A stretch of DNA of 64,000 nt from Devosia oryziradicis (lineage in GTDB: Bacteria; Pseudomonadota; Alphaproteobacteria; Rhizobiales; Devosiaceae): NCBI RefSeq assembly GCF_016698645.1, contig NZ_CP068047.1, positions 496,001 through 560,000 of the forward strand, in the 5' to 3' direction. The notes beneath the pieces are model-generated. The model was not told the DNA's origin. It ran no database searches and saw only the letters and a program-made list of their open reading frames with translations. Position 1 is the first letter of the stretch, and every line of letters begins with the position of its first letter. Positions 1 to 8,821 of this stretch are shown in pieces. Made by a program: the position numbers and the translations under genes.

Positions 1-2032
1 CCCAGACCTTGTCGCCTTCCTTGACCACGTCGGTGGTCTTGGCAACGCGCTGCTCGGCCAGCTGGGAGATGTGCACCAGGCCATCCTTGGCGCCGAAGAA
101 GTTCACGAAGGCGCCGAAATCGGCGGTCTTGACGACGGTGCCCTGGTAGATGGCGCCCACTTCGGCTTCGTCAGTGATCGAGCGGATCCACTTGATGGCG
201 GCTTCGATCTGCGAACCGTCGGAGGAGGCGATCTTGATGGTGCCGTCATCCTCGATGTTGATCTTGGCGCCGGTCTTCTCGACGATCTCGCGGATCACCT
301 TGCCGCCGGTACCGATCACTTCACGGATCTTGTCGGTCGGGATCTTCATGGTTTCGATGCGCGGCGCGAATTCGCCGACTTCGCCGCGCGAAGCCGAGAT
401 CGCCTTGGCCATCTCGCCCAGGATGTGGATACGACCGCCCTTGGCCTGCTCGAGGGCGATCTTCATGATCTCCTCGGTGATGCCGGCAATCTTGATGTCC
501 ATCTGCAGCGAGGTGACGCCAGCTTCGGTACCGGCCACCTTGAAGTCCATGTCGCCCAGGTGGTCTTCGTCACCCAGGATATCGGAGAGCACGGCGAACT
601 TTTCGCCTTCCAGGATCAGGCCCATGGCGATGCCCGCAACCGGACGCGCCAGAGGCACGCCGGCATCCATCAGGGCCAGGGAGGTGCCGCAGACGGTCGC
701 CATCGAGGACGAGCCGTTTGATTCGGTGATCTCGGACACGATGCGGATCGTATAGGGGAACTCTTCGACCGACGGACGGATCGGGTTGACGGCGCGCCAG
801 GCCAGCTTGCCATGGCCGATTTCGCGACGGCCCGGGGAGCCCATGCGGCCAGCTTCACCCACCGAATAGGGAGGGAAGTTGTAGTGCAGCAGGAAGTTCT
901 GCTTCTGGGTGCCTTCGAGCGAGTCGATGAACTGCTCGTCTTCGCCGGTGCCGAGCGTGGCAACAACCAGCGCCTGGGTTTCACCGCGGGTGAACAGCGC
1001 CGAACCGTGGGTGCGGGGCAGGACGCCGACTTCGGCAACGATCGGGCGGACGGTCTTGAGATCGCGGCCGTCGATGCGCAGGCCGGTATCGAGCACGTTC
1101 CAGCGAACGATCTTGGCCTGGAGGTTGTGGATGACCTCGCCCAGGTCTTCGGCGGAGACTTCGCCTGCTTCGACCTTGGCGGCAAAGGCTTCCTTGACCG
1201 ACTTCTTGACGGCGTCGACCGCAGCGTAGCGATCTTCCTTCTTGGTGATCTTGTAAGCGGCGCGCAGGTCGGCCTCGGCGACCTTGAGCACTTCGGCTTC
1301 GAGGGCGGAATAGTCCGGGGCGACGAAATCGCGCGGCTCCTTGGCCGCCAGCTCGGCCAGCTTGATGATGGCCTGGATGACCTTGCGCGACTCGGCATGG
1401 CCGAACATCACGGCGCCGAGCATGATTTCTTCGCTCAGCTCCTTGGCTTCCGATTCCACCATCAGGACGGCGTCTTCGGTGCCGGCCATGACGAGGTCCA
1501 GCTTGGATTCGCTACGACGATCGACGGCCAGGTTCAGCACATACTGACCATCGACATAGCCGACGCGGGCCGCGCCGATCGGGCCCATGAAGGGCACGCC
1601 CGAAATGGTCAGGGCGGCGGAAGCCGCGACCATGGCGAGCACGTCGGGGTTGTTTTCCATGTCGTGCTGCAGAACGGTGACGACCACCTGGGTCTCGTTC
1701 TTGTAGCCTTCGGGGAAGAGCGGGCGGATCGGACGGTCGATGAGGCGCGACACCAGGGTCTCGTTCTCGGTCGGGCGACCTTCGCGCTTGAAGTAGCCAC
1801 CCGGGATCTTGCCGGCGGCGAAGTACTTTTCCTGGTAGTTGACGGTCAGCGGGAAGAAGTCCTGGCCGGGCTTGGCGGACTTGGCGCTGACGACGGTGGC
1901 GAGCAGCACGGTCTCGCCCAGGGTGGCGAGCACGGCGCCATCGGCCTGGCGGGCGATCTTGCCGGTTTCCAGGGTCAGCGGCTGGCCGCCCCAGTTGAGC
2001 TCGACCTTGTGGTGATCAAAATTGATCGTCAT
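1..2032 (-). CDS. pnp: Polyribonucleotide nucleotidyltransferase (PNPase), 3' end cut by window edge
   Basis: PNPase is the phosphorolytic 3'-5' exoribonuclease of the RNA degradosome; it also adds nucleotides to RNA 3' ends. About 677 codons are present. The N-terminus ([19 protein letters not shown]) and the stretch around [18 protein letters not shown] belong to the first RNase PH-like core. The last visible part ([20 protein letters not shown]) is the C-terminal S1 RNA-binding domain, so only about the last 30-40 residues are missing. The ATG at 2032 is the family start. It lies downstream of rpsO on the same strand, the classic rpsO-pnp pair, separated here by a 354-base leader with inverted repeats. 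Confidence 0.97.
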   Translation of the reverse strand, partial: MTINFDHHKVELNWGGQPLTLETGKIARQADGAVLATLGETVLLATVVSAKSAKPGQDFFPLTVNYQEKYFAAGKIPGGYFKREGRPTENETLVSRLIDRPIRPLFPEGYKNETQVVVTVLQHDMENNPDVLAMVAASAALTISGVPFMGPIGAARVGYVDGQYVLNLAVDRRSESKLDLVMAGTEDAVLMVESEAKELSEEIMLGAVMFGHAESRKVIQAIIKLAELAAKEPRDFVAPDYSALEAEVLKVAEADLRAAYKITKKEDRYAAVDAVKKSVKEAFAAKVEAGEVSAEDLGEVIHNLQAKIVRWNVLDTGLRIDGRDLKTVRPIVAEVGVLPRTHGSALFTRGETQALVVATLGTGEDEQFIDSLEGTQKQNFLLHYNFPPYSVGEAGRMGSPGRREIGHGKLAWRAVNPIRPSVEEFPYTIRIVSEITESNGSSSMATVCGTSLALMDAGVPLARPVAGIAMGLILEGEKFAVLSDILGDEDHLGDMDFKVAGTEAGVTSLQMDIKIAGITEEIMKIALEQAKGGRIHILGEMAKAISASRGEVGEFAPRIETMKIPTDKIREVIGTGGKVIREIVEKTGAKINIEDDGTIKIASSDGSQIEAAIKWIRSITDEAEVGAIYQGTVVKTADFGAFVNFFGAKDGLVHISQLAEQRVAKTTDVVKEGDKVW

Positions 2033-2386
2033 GTGTCTGGTCTTTCCATTTGTGCCGGCTGAGCGGGAACGCGGGGGCGTAGCTCCCCACGAACTCATCC
2101 GGTGCGCCCGCACTTGCGACTGCACCCCATGTGCAGGCCAAGCTCAAAATCAGGCGCGGTTCACGTCCTTGGCAGAGACGAAACATGGGCAAGACAACAA
2201 GCAGCTCCCGAATAGTCGGGCGCCTCACGAGACCAAAACCAAGAGCTGATTTTGCGAGCGTGAGGCGAAGGGAGCGGCCAATAATCCTGCCATGCTCCGG
2301 CAATGCCGGTCTACGCTTTTCGCCGCCAACGGGCAGCGAAAGCGGAGGCGGAGCTCAGCCCCGCATCCGCAATTTTCTTGCGCCTG
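2033..2386 (-). other. Long rpsO-pnp intergenic region with inverted repeats
   Basis: No coding sequence is seen in these 354 bases. In the direction of transcription they form the rpsO 3' UTR and pnp leader. Three structures are visible: an inverted repeat with perfect 9-base arms CGCCTCACG (2221-2229) and CGTGAGGCG (2259-2267); a small palindrome CCGGCAATGCCGG (2297-2309); and an imperfect stem between about 2314 and 2344. In E. coli the pnp leader folds into an RNase III-cleaved stem used for autoregulation. A similar role here is inference only. Confidence 0.45.
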
Positions 2387-2656
2387 TTAGCGGCGCAGGC
2401 CGAGCTTTTCGATCAGCGCCTTGTAACGCGCGTCGTCGACGGTCTTGACGTAGTCGAGCAGGCGACGGCGGGTCGAAACCAGCTTCAGCAGGCCACGGCG
2501 GGAATGGTTATCCTTGCTGTGGTCCTTGAAGTGCTCGGTCAGGTTGGCAATGCGTTCCGACAGGATCGCGACCTGGACTTCCGGCGAACCGGTGTCGTTC
2601 GGCTTGGTTGCGTATTCCTGGATCAGCTCGCTCTTGCGTTCTGCAGTAATCGACAT
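2387..2656 (-). CDS. rpsO: 30S ribosomal protein S15
   Basis: S15 is a primary 16S rRNA-binding protein of the small-subunit platform. The 89-residue product has the usual length and the signature core: a [11 protein letters not shown] segment, then [19 protein letters not shown] and the basic C-terminus RRRLLDYVK...[10 protein letters not shown]. The start MSITAERK is the usual one. It is followed on the same strand by pnp. The usual upstream partner truB is absent; a histidine kinase gene sits there instead, so rpsO probably has its own promoter in the 132-base gap. Confidence 0.98.
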   Translation of the reverse strand: MSITAERKSELIQEYATKPNDTGSPEVQVAILSERIANLTEHFKDHSKDNHSRRGLLKLVSTRRRLLDYVKTVDDARYKALIEKLGLRR

Positions 2657-2788
2657 CGGACATATCCTTTAGGTAGGAGGATTGGGTCGCCCCGGCCGGG
2701 ATGTCGTCCAGGCGGGGCCGCTGATGCCCGGGCCCAAAGGCCCAAGACTGGCGTCCCTATAGTGCAAAGAGGGCCGCAATGCCAGAAT

Positions 2789-4507
2789 TTATTCCGGCGA
2801 AGGCTCGGCGGCCGGGCCGGGCGAGTGGGATGGGTCAATGGCGGCCAGCGGAATGACGAAGTGCCACTCGATGCCGTCGGCCCGGCAGAGGCGCTCCACC
2901 TGTGCGCCCAATGTTCGCGCCACCATGTTCTGCAATACCGTCGTGCCGAAACCCACGCGCTCCGAGGTCGCGATGCCAGCGGGCACGGTTTCCCGCCAGA
3001 CCAGGTCTAGCCGGTCGTCGACGATGCTCCAGCGCACGACGAGGCTGCCGCTGTCACCGGCAAAGGCGCCGTATTTGACGGCATTGGTGGAGAGCTCGTG
3101 GGCGGCCATGCCCAGGATCTGCGCGGCCTGCACATTGAGGCGCACCGTCGGGCCCATCAGGCTGACGCGTTCGGGATCGGGCGGGCTGAAAGGCGCGATA
3201 TGGCTATCGAACAGCTCGTCGAGCAAGACGCCCGCCCGGCCATGAACCAACAGCAGGTCGGTTGAGCGCGACAGCCCATGGATGCGGCGCTCGAACGCCT
3301 CCACATAGGCCTCGACGCTGGTGGCGCCGCGCGCGGTCTGCTTGGCCATGGCGGCAATGACCGTCATCTGGTTCTTCGAGCGATGCGCCAGCTCGCGCAT
3401 GAGAAAGTGCACTTCGCGTTCGGCCTTTTGGCGCAAGGCCGAGGCGTCGGCCAGGGCGCGGGACACTTCGGCGATTTCGGCGACCGGATAGGCCTTGGCC
3501 CGTACCGGGTCACCCAAGCCCAGCCGCTGCGCATCGCGGCGAAGCCCGCGCACCGAACGCCCGACGCGCTGGGCGAGGACGAGAGCCAGCCCGCCCGCAA
3601 CCCCGGCAATGATGACGCCCCAGGCGGCCAGCCAGAGCAGGGAATCGCCCAGCGGACGCTCCACGGTATCGACAGTGGCCCAGGCGATCACCCGCCAGCC
3701 CGAAAGACGTGAGCGCCATTCGGAGGTGACGACGATGTCGCTGCCGAACCTTTCACGCTGCCATTCGTCGGGGCTTTGCTGTTGGGCCTGCCGCATGGGC
3801 AGCACGGTGCCCGCTTCGAGCGCCGCGTCGGGCGTGGCGGCAATGACCAGGTTGTCGGTATCCACCAGGGCGGCATGCCACCCGCCGGGCAGTTGGCGCG
3901 ACTGCAGGGCTCGGGTCAGATTGGCCGCATCCTGCGTGAGGGCCAGAAGCGCCGTGGTGGGGTTGTCGCTGAGCGGCAGCATGACGTTGAAGACCCAGCG
4001 CTGCGCCGTGCGGCCAAAGAACAGCCCCGAGACCAGCGTCGTGCCGCTTTCGAGCGCGGCCCGGGCCGTGTTGGGATCCGATGTCGGCCCCAGCGCGGTG
4101 CCGAAGGCGACCCTGGTATTGAGCAACTGGTTGAGATCGCGATCGATGGCCAGCAGGTAAGACCCGCTGCCTTTGAGCGCGATCGAAGCCCGGGCGTGAA
4201 ACTGTTCAAAGTCACCATCGCGCAGGGCACTGCTGGTCGAGAGCACCTTGAGCGTGGTGATCATGCCCTCGATTTCGCGCTCGACGGACTGCCCCATGGC
4301 CTGGACAGTGGCATTGGTGAGGGCCCGGACGACATCTTCCTGCGCGCGATTGTTGCGGTTGAGCAGGACCAGCGACACGACCAGCGCCGGGATGAGGATG
4401 ACCAGCACAAGCGCAAAAAGATAGACGACGACGGACTGCGAGCGCGCCCAGGAGCGCCGCTCGATCCGTGGCGGACTATCGATTTCGGCCTCGCGCTCGA
4501 CCCCCAT
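2789..4507 (-). CDS. HWE-family sensor histidine kinase (orphan)
   Basis: Membrane sensor kinase of 572 residues. A transmembrane helix lies at about residues 26-48, followed by an extracytoplasmic sensing region of roughly 230 residues, a second helix near 285-310 and a short HAMP-like linker. The kinase core is of the HWE type: H-box RELAHRSKNQMTVIAAMA, N-box AHELSTNAVKYGA and the diagnostic W-x-E in LDLVWRETVPAG, followed by GFGTTVLQNMVARTLG. HWE kinases are common in Hyphomicrobiales and often act with PhyR-type or single-domain regulators in general stress or light responses. No response regulator is adjacent, so partner and signal are unknown. Confidence 0.88.
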   Translation of the reverse strand: MGVEREAEIDSPPRIERRSWARSQSVVVYLFALVLVILIPALVVSLVLLNRNNRAQEDVVRALTNATVQAMGQSVEREIEGMITTLKVLSTSSALRDGDFEQFHARASIALKGSGSYLLAIDRDLNQLLNTRVAFGTALGPTSDPNTARAALESGTTLVSGLFFGRTAQRWVFNVMLPLSDNPTTALLALTQDAANLTRALQSRQLPGGWHAALVDTDNLVIAATPDAALEAGTVLPMRQAQQQSPDEWQRERFGSDIVVTSEWRSRLSGWRVIAWATVDTVERPLGDSLLWLAAWGVIIAGVAGGLALVLAQRVGRSVRGLRRDAQRLGLGDPVRAKAYPVAEIAEVSRALADASALRQKAEREVHFLMRELAHRSKNQMTVIAAMAKQTARGATSVEAYVEAFERRIHGLSRSTDLLLVHGRAGVLLDELFDSHIAPFSPPDPERVSLMGPTVRLNVQAAQILGMAAHELSTNAVKYGAFAGDSGSLVVRWSIVDDRLDLVWRETVPAGIATSERVGFGTTVLQNMVARTLGAQVERLCRADGIEWHFVIPLAAIDPSHSPGPAAEPSPE

Positions 4508-4643
4508 ACCGCACTTTCCCGCGGCCGAATCTGACGCAATACCGATGGCCGCGACCCGACCTTAGCGTCGGAGCGCGGCATGGCAAGGGTGACTGATGTG
4601 CTTGTGCCTTCAGATCATTTGCGGGCTTGCACAAATGCCACGG

Positions 4644-4841
4644 TCAGTATTTGGCGCTGGCGTCGCTGGCCGGGAAGCTCTCGTCGACGGCTTCGTCATG
4701 CTTGTCCCAGTCCTTGGGCTTGTCGGCATGCGCATCCTTGCCGGCCGGACGCACCTGGACCGGAGAATCCTTGGGGCCGGGCTTCTTGCCGTCCTTCATT
4801 GCGGCGGCAGTGTCGGTTTTGCTGGTCTGAGCTTGGGTCAT
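4644..4841 (-). CDS. Small hydrophilic protein with ESFPASD motif
   Basis: A 65-residue, highly charged protein without membrane segments or signal peptide. The middle is rich in Lys, Pro and Asp. The C-terminal part DKHDEAVDESFPASDASAKY carries the ESFPASD motif that recurs in small uncharacterised proteins of many Proteobacteria. AGGGAG just upstream of the ATG at 4841 is a good ribosome binding site. It is divergent from miaB with a 102-base shared promoter region. Function unknown; the composition suggests an intrinsically disordered protein. Confidence 0.75.
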   Translation of the reverse strand: MTQAQTSKTDTAAAMKDGKKPGPKDSPVQVRPAGKDAHADKPKDWDKHDEAVDESFPASDASAKY

Positions 4842-4943
4842 CTGAAACTCCCTTCAGCAGACAAACCCCTTATGACCGCGCAAGGTTGCAGGGGCTTCGA
4901 GTCTGGTTTTGAGTCTTGCCGCGTTAGCTGGTAAAGAGCCGGC

Positions 4944-6341
4944 ATGACCGAGACGCGCGCCAATACCAAGAAGCTGTTCATCAAGACCTATGGGTGCCAG
5001 ATGAACGTCTATGACAGCGACCGCATGATGGATGCGCTGGCGCCGCACGGCTATGAGACCACGCTGGACCCTGCCCAGGCGGACTTGGTGCTGCTCAATA
5101 CCTGCCACATCCGCGAGAAGGCTTCGGAAAAGGTGTTTTCCGAACTGGGCCGGCTCAAGGAACTGCAGAACGAGCGCCGGGCGATGGGCGGCGACATGAT
5201 GATCGGGGTTGCCGGTTGCGTGGCGCAGGCCGAGGGCGAGGAAATCGCCCGCCGCGCGCCGGTGGTCGACATGGTGTTCGGGCCGCAGGCCTATCACAAG
5301 CTGCCCGACATGCTGGCGCAGGCCGAAAGCCAGCGCCACCTGCATCCCAGCCTCAAGAAAGCGGTCGTCGACACCGACTTCCCCGAAGAAGACAAGTTCG
5401 AGCACCTGCCGGCGGCCAGGAAGGAAGTGACCATCAAGCGGGGGCTCACCGCCTTTCTTACCGTGCAGGAAGGCTGCGACAAGTTCTGCAGCTTCTGCGT
5501 GGTGCCCTATACCCGGGGCGCCGAAGTCAGCCGCCCGGTGGCGCAGGTCATCGCCGAGGCGCGCGGGCTGGTGGACGCCGGCGTCAAGGAACTCACCCTG
5601 CTCGGCCAGAACGTGAACGCCTATCACGGGCTCGACGCCACGGGCCGCCCCGTTGGGCTGGGGGAATTGGCTTATCTGCTGGCCGAAATTCCGGGCCTCG
5701 AGCGCCTTCGCTATACGACCAGCCATCCGCGCGACATGGACGACAGCCTGATGGCCGCCCACCGCGACCTCGATATCCTGATGCCTTACCTGCACCTGCC
5801 GGTGCAATCGGGCAGCGACCGCATCCTCAAGGCCATGAACCGGCGCCACACCGCGGCGGAATACATGGCCGTGATCGACCGCATCAAGGCGGCGCGGCCG
5901 GACATGGCGCTGTCGGGCGATTTCATCGTCGGCTTCCCCGGCGAGACCGACCTGGATTTCGAGGACACGCTCAAGATCATCGCCGATGTCGGCTATGCCT
6001 CGGCCTATTCGTTCAAATACTCCACCCGCCCCGGTACGCCCGGCGCGAACCTGCCCGACCAGGTGGCCGAGGAGGTCAAGACCGAGCGGCTCTACCGGCT
6101 GCAGGAACTGGTCAACGCCCAGACCACCGCGTTCCACCAAAGCTGTGTCGGCAGGACCCTGCCCGTGCTGATCGAACGGCCAGGCCGACAGGTTGGCCAG
6201 GTGGGTGGGCGGTCGCCCTATCTGCAGGCCGTGCATCTGGAGGGCAGCACCGACCTGATCGGCGCGATCCACCAGGTGGAGATTATCGGCACCAGCGTCA
6301 ATTCGCTGGTGGGCCGGCTCAAGGTGGCTGTGGCGGCCTAA
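4944..6341 (+). CDS. miaB: tRNA-2-methylthio-N6-dimethylallyladenosine synthase MiaB
   Basis: Radical-SAM methylthiotransferase that converts i6A-37 to ms2i6A-37 in tRNAs reading UNN codons. The 465-residue protein has the three N-terminal cluster cysteines C18, C54 and C92 ([29 protein letters not shown]), the radical-SAM triad CDKFCSFC (C178, C182, C185), the conserved LLGQNVNAY segment and a C-terminal TRAM domain. It begins the miaB-phoH-ybeY-corC block conserved in alphaproteobacteria, here interrupted by a toxin-antitoxin pair on the other strand. Confidence 0.98.
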   Translation: MTETRANTKKLFIKTYGCQMNVYDSDRMMDALAPHGYETTLDPAQADLVLLNTCHIREKASEKVFSELGRLKELQNERRAMGGDMMIGVAGCVAQAEGEEIARRAPVVDMVFGPQAYHKLPDMLAQAESQRHLHPSLKKAVVDTDFPEEDKFEHLPAARKEVTIKRGLTAFLTVQEGCDKFCSFCVVPYTRGAEVSRPVAQVIAEARGLVDAGVKELTLLGQNVNAYHGLDATGRPVGLGELAYLLAEIPGLERLRYTTSHPRDMDDSLMAAHRDLDILMPYLHLPVQSGSDRILKAMNRRHTAAEYMAVIDRIKAARPDMALSGDFIVGFPGETDLDFEDTLKIIADVGYASAYSFKYSTRPGTPGANLPDQVAEEVKTERLYRLQELVNAQTTAFHQSCVGRTLPVLIERPGRQVGQVGGRSPYLQAVHLEGSTDLIGAIHQVEIIGTSVNSLVGRLKVAVAA

Positions 6342-6616
6342 GCTACGGCCTTTGCCACGAGGTCGGGATGCTGGCCGATTACTCGCACATAGGCGACGGC
6401 AAAGTCGGGCGCAGTCACCCTTGCCTGCTCCCAGTCGCGCAGCGTACCGACCGGAACCTGGAAACGACTGGCAAACTCGGCCTGTGACAGGCCAAGACCG
6501 GTCCGTGTCATTCGGATCAATCGCGCGCGCTGGCCGCGATCGAGGGCTTCCGCCGTGACGTCGAAGTCTTCGGCGTCGGACGGATCAGCGGGAATCACCA
6601 TATTCTCTTTCTTCAT
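6338..6616 (-). CDS. HTH-type antitoxin of a BrnT-like toxin-antitoxin pair
   Basis: A 92-residue protein starting at the ATG at 6616 ([20 protein letters not shown]). After an acidic N-terminal segment of about 30 residues, the C-terminal half is an XRE-type helix-turn-helix: [23 protein letters not shown] followed by [13 protein letters not shown]. This matches the HTH antitoxins often found with BrnT-like or HigB-like toxins, which bind their own promoter. It follows the toxin gene and overlaps its 3' end by 32 bases. Its stop codon overlaps the miaB stop region by 4 bases, tail to tail. Base composition is lower in GC than the flanking housekeeping genes. Confidence 0.85.
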   Translation of the reverse strand: MKKENMVIPADPSDAEDFDVTAEALDRGQRARLIRMTRTGLGLSQAEFASRFQVPVGTLRDWEQARVTAPDFAVAYVRVIGQHPDLVAKAVA

Positions 6617-6887
6617 TTCTGTTGCTCCTTCGCACCGACATGAAACGCGGCAGGTCTTCCCGCCATACGAAAACGCCAGTGAACAACTTGTCTTCAACCA
6701 GGCCGACCACCTTGAACCTCTCTTCGCCATCCATCTCCCTGATGGAGGGAATGATGAGGTGGGCGCGGTCCTCGAATATCCGATCGCCAAAGGCCAGAGG
6801 CAGCTTGTGCTTCTGGATGTTGATGGCATCCTTGGCTGGGTCGAACCGGCTCGGCATGATCGGTATATACGGGATTTCCGTAGACAT
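6585..6887 (-). CDS. brnT: BrnT-family ribonuclease toxin
   Basis: A 100-residue protein from the ATG at 6887. It shows the BrnT pattern: FDPAKDAINIQKHKLPLAFGDRIFED near the start, the central DGEERFKVVGLVEDKLFTGVFVWRED and the basic C-terminal [13 protein letters not shown]. BrnT toxins are RelE-fold ribonucleases that stop translation. Upstream in-frame TTG codons could extend it by 9 residues, but ATG is more likely. The toxin-first order and overlap with the antitoxin fit type II modules; the antitoxin here is HTH-type rather than the ribbon-helix-helix BrnA. The pair sits on the opposite strand inside the miaB-phoH block and looks acquired. Confidence 0.83.
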   Translation of the reverse strand: MSTEIPYIPIMPSRFDPAKDAINIQKHKLPLAFGDRIFEDRAHLIIPSIREMDGEERFKVVGLVEDKLFTGVFVWREDLPRFMSVRRSNRNEEREYGDSR

Positions 6888-7043
6888 TGCAATTCGGAGT
6901 GGCGCCGGAGACAATCGCCTGCGACCTTGTCGCCCCTGTGGTCCGCCACAATATTGCTAGAGACAAGGCACCCAAATCATCCTAGCCTCGTTGTCCAGCG
7001 ACAGGCGCAAGCCCGCGCCGTCCCCTCCGGGAGCCACACCAGT

Positions 7044-8120
7044 TTGAGCAGGCATTTGTCACCGACCGCAGACAACGCACTCGCATCGCAACTCGAACTC
7101 GCTTTTGAAGACAATCGCCTCGCTGCCCAGCTTTATGGCGATTTCGACCAGAACCTGGCGCTGATCGAACAGCGGCTCAAGGTTTCGGCCACTCCCCGCG
7201 GCAATCATGTCCTGCTCAAAGGCGCAGCCTCTTCGGTCGACCAGGCCCGGCGCGTGCTGGAATCGCTCTATGGCTCGCTCGAAGAGGGGCGCACGATCGA
7301 CATTTCCGATGTCGATGGCGTCATCCGCATGATCGAAACCGAGGACAGCCAGCTGATCCTGCCGACGCTGGAAAAGAAGGGCAAGGTGCGCATGGCCCAG
7401 ATCGCCACGCGCAAATCCACCATCGTCGCCCGCACCCCGGCGCAGGACGCCTATATGCGCGCCATGGAGCGCAGCGAACTGGTGTTCGGCGTCGGCCCGG
7501 CCGGTACCGGCAAGACCTACCTGGCGGTGGCGCATGCCGCGAGCCTGCTCGAACGCGGGGACATCAACCGCATCATCCTCTCCCGCCCTGCCGTGGAGGC
7601 GGGCGAGCGCCTGGGCTTCCTGCCCGGCGACATGAAGGAGAAGGTCGATCCCTATCTCCGCCCGCTCTACGACGCGCTCTACGACATGATGAAGCCGGAA
7701 AATGTCGAGCGCTGCATCACCTCGGGCATCATCGAAGTGGCCCCGCTCGCCTTCATGCGCGGCCGGACGCTGGCCAACGCCGTGGTCATCCTCGACGAAG
7801 CGCAGAACACCACCTCGATGCAGATGAAGATGTTCCTCACCCGCCTGGGCGAGAACTCCAAGATGATCGTCACGGGCGATCCGACCCAGGTCGACCTGCC
7901 GCGCGGCGAGAAATCGGGGCTGGTCGAGGCGGTGAACCTGCTCGATGGCGTCGAGGGGGTCCATATTTCCCGGTTCAACGACAAGGATGTGGTCCGCCAC
8001 GCGCTTGTGGGCCGCATCGTCCGCGCCTATGAGGCCGATGCGCAGCGGCGCCTGGCCGAAAAGGCCGGCGATACCGAAGGACTTGCCCGCACACTGGGTG
8101 TGGCGCCACCGCGGGCTTGA
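7044..8120 (+). CDS. phoH: PhoH family ATPase (YbeZ/PhoH-like)
   Basis: P-loop ATPase of the PhoH family, linked to RNA metabolism and to its neighbour YbeY in ribosome maturation. Visible features: an N-terminal KH-like segment (NHVLLKGAASSVDQARRVLESLY), Walker A GPAGTGKT, VEAGERLGFLPGD, Walker B VVILDEAQN and the arginine-rich end FNDKDVVRHALVGRIVRAY. No ATG precedes the conserved N-terminus. I chose the TTG at 7044, which has GGGAG 10 bases upstream and gives 358 residues, near the family norm. The frame stays open upstream to 6555, but that part is antisense to the toxin gene. A second TTG at 7056 is possible. Confidence 0.92.
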   Translation: MSRHLSPTADNALASQLELAFEDNRLAAQLYGDFDQNLALIEQRLKVSATPRGNHVLLKGAASSVDQARRVLESLYGSLEEGRTIDISDVDGVIRMIETEDSQLILPTLEKKGKVRMAQIATRKSTIVARTPAQDAYMRAMERSELVFGVGPAGTGKTYLAVAHAASLLERGDINRIILSRPAVEAGERLGFLPGDMKEKVDPYLRPLYDALYDMMKPENVERCITSGIIEVAPLAFMRGRTLANAVVILDEAQNTTSMQMKMFLTRLGENSKMIVTGDPTQVDLPRGEKSGLVEAVNLLDGVEGVHISRFNDKDVVRHALVGRIVRAYEADAQRRLAEKAGDTEGLARTLGVAPPRA

Positions 8121-8145
8121 CCCCGTAGGTCCGCAACGCCTCGAA

Positions 8146-8214
8146 GTCACCCCGGCGAAGGCCGGGGCCCATCCTGAGATCTCAAGATGGATCCCGGCTC
8201 GAGGCCGGGATGAC
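8146..8214. repeat. REP/BIME-like palindromic repeat, family A
   Basis: A compound palindrome in the phoH-ybeY gap. It begins GTCACCCCGGCGAAGGCCGG, contains CATCCTGAGAT...ATCTCAAGATGG in the middle and ends GGCCGGGATGAC, so two GC-rich hairpins face each other. A related copy lies at 13268-13335. Such elements occur at gene ends and can stabilise or terminate transcripts. Confidence 0.8.
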
Positions 8215-8267
8215 ATTGCGGGTGGGACGGCTTAAAGCCAACGCCAACCTGACCGACAGCAAGTGAT

Positions 8268-8744
8268 ATGCCCAAAATCCTCCCACCGCTCGATATCGCC
8301 GTCATCGTCAACGATGACGCCTGGCCCGACAACCTGGAGGCGCGGGCCGAGCAAGCGGTTCTCGCCGCGATCAAGCTTGCCAAGCCGAAGGTGAAGGGCG
8401 CGGCGGAGCTCTCGATCCTGCTCACCAATGACGAAGAACAGCACGAGCTCAACCGGCAATGGCGCAGCAAGGACAGCTCGACCAACGTTCTCAGCTTTCC
8501 GCAGATCGAGCCATTCGGGCCGGTCGTGGGAATCCTCGGCGACATCACCTTGGCGCGCGAAACCTTGGTTCGCGAGGCCGACGAGCAGGGCGTCAGCTTT
8601 GCCGACCACTTCACCCATCTCGTGGTGCATGGCTTTCTGCACATTTTAGGCTATGATCACCTCGATGACGCCGAGGCTCTTCAAATGGAGAGCCTGGAGA
8701 CCCAGATATTGGCGACATTGGGGGTAGAAGACCCCTATGCCTGA
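8268..8744 (+). CDS. ybeY: Endoribonuclease YbeY (rRNA maturation factor)
   Basis: Metal-dependent single-strand endoribonuclease needed for 16S rRNA 3' processing and 70S quality control. The 158-residue protein carries the zinc motif HGFLHILGYDH (H121, H125, H131), preceded by the conserved STNVLSFP and GDITLA segments. The start MPKILPPLDIAVIVND has no upstream in-frame competitor. It follows phoH after a palindromic repeat and precedes corC, the usual partners. Confidence 0.97.
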   Translation: MPKILPPLDIAVIVNDDAWPDNLEARAEQAVLAAIKLAKPKVKGAAELSILLTNDEEQHELNRQWRSKDSSTNVLSFPQIEPFGPVVGILGDITLARETLVREADEQGVSFADHFTHLVVHGFLHILGYDHLDDAEALQMESLETQILATLGVEDPYA

Positions 8745-8821
8745 CGAGGCCGGAACCCCTATAGTCCGCGCGTCATTTCCATTTGAGGACAGATAAGCCG
8801 CGTCTTTGGCGGCGAGAGACC

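Noticed and set aside
812..2062. Long open frame on the plus strand opposite pnp
   Set aside because: It is a GC-rich antisense shadow; its translation has no family features while the minus strand encodes PNPase throughout.
5216..6487. Long plus-strand frame inside miaB
   Set aside because: It is the +1 frame of miaB, very rich in Arg, Gly and Pro without domains; miaB is intact.
6555..7043. Upstream extension of phoH
   Set aside because: The extension is antisense to the BrnT toxin and lacks PhoH similarity; the TTG at 7044 with GGGAG gives the usual protein length.
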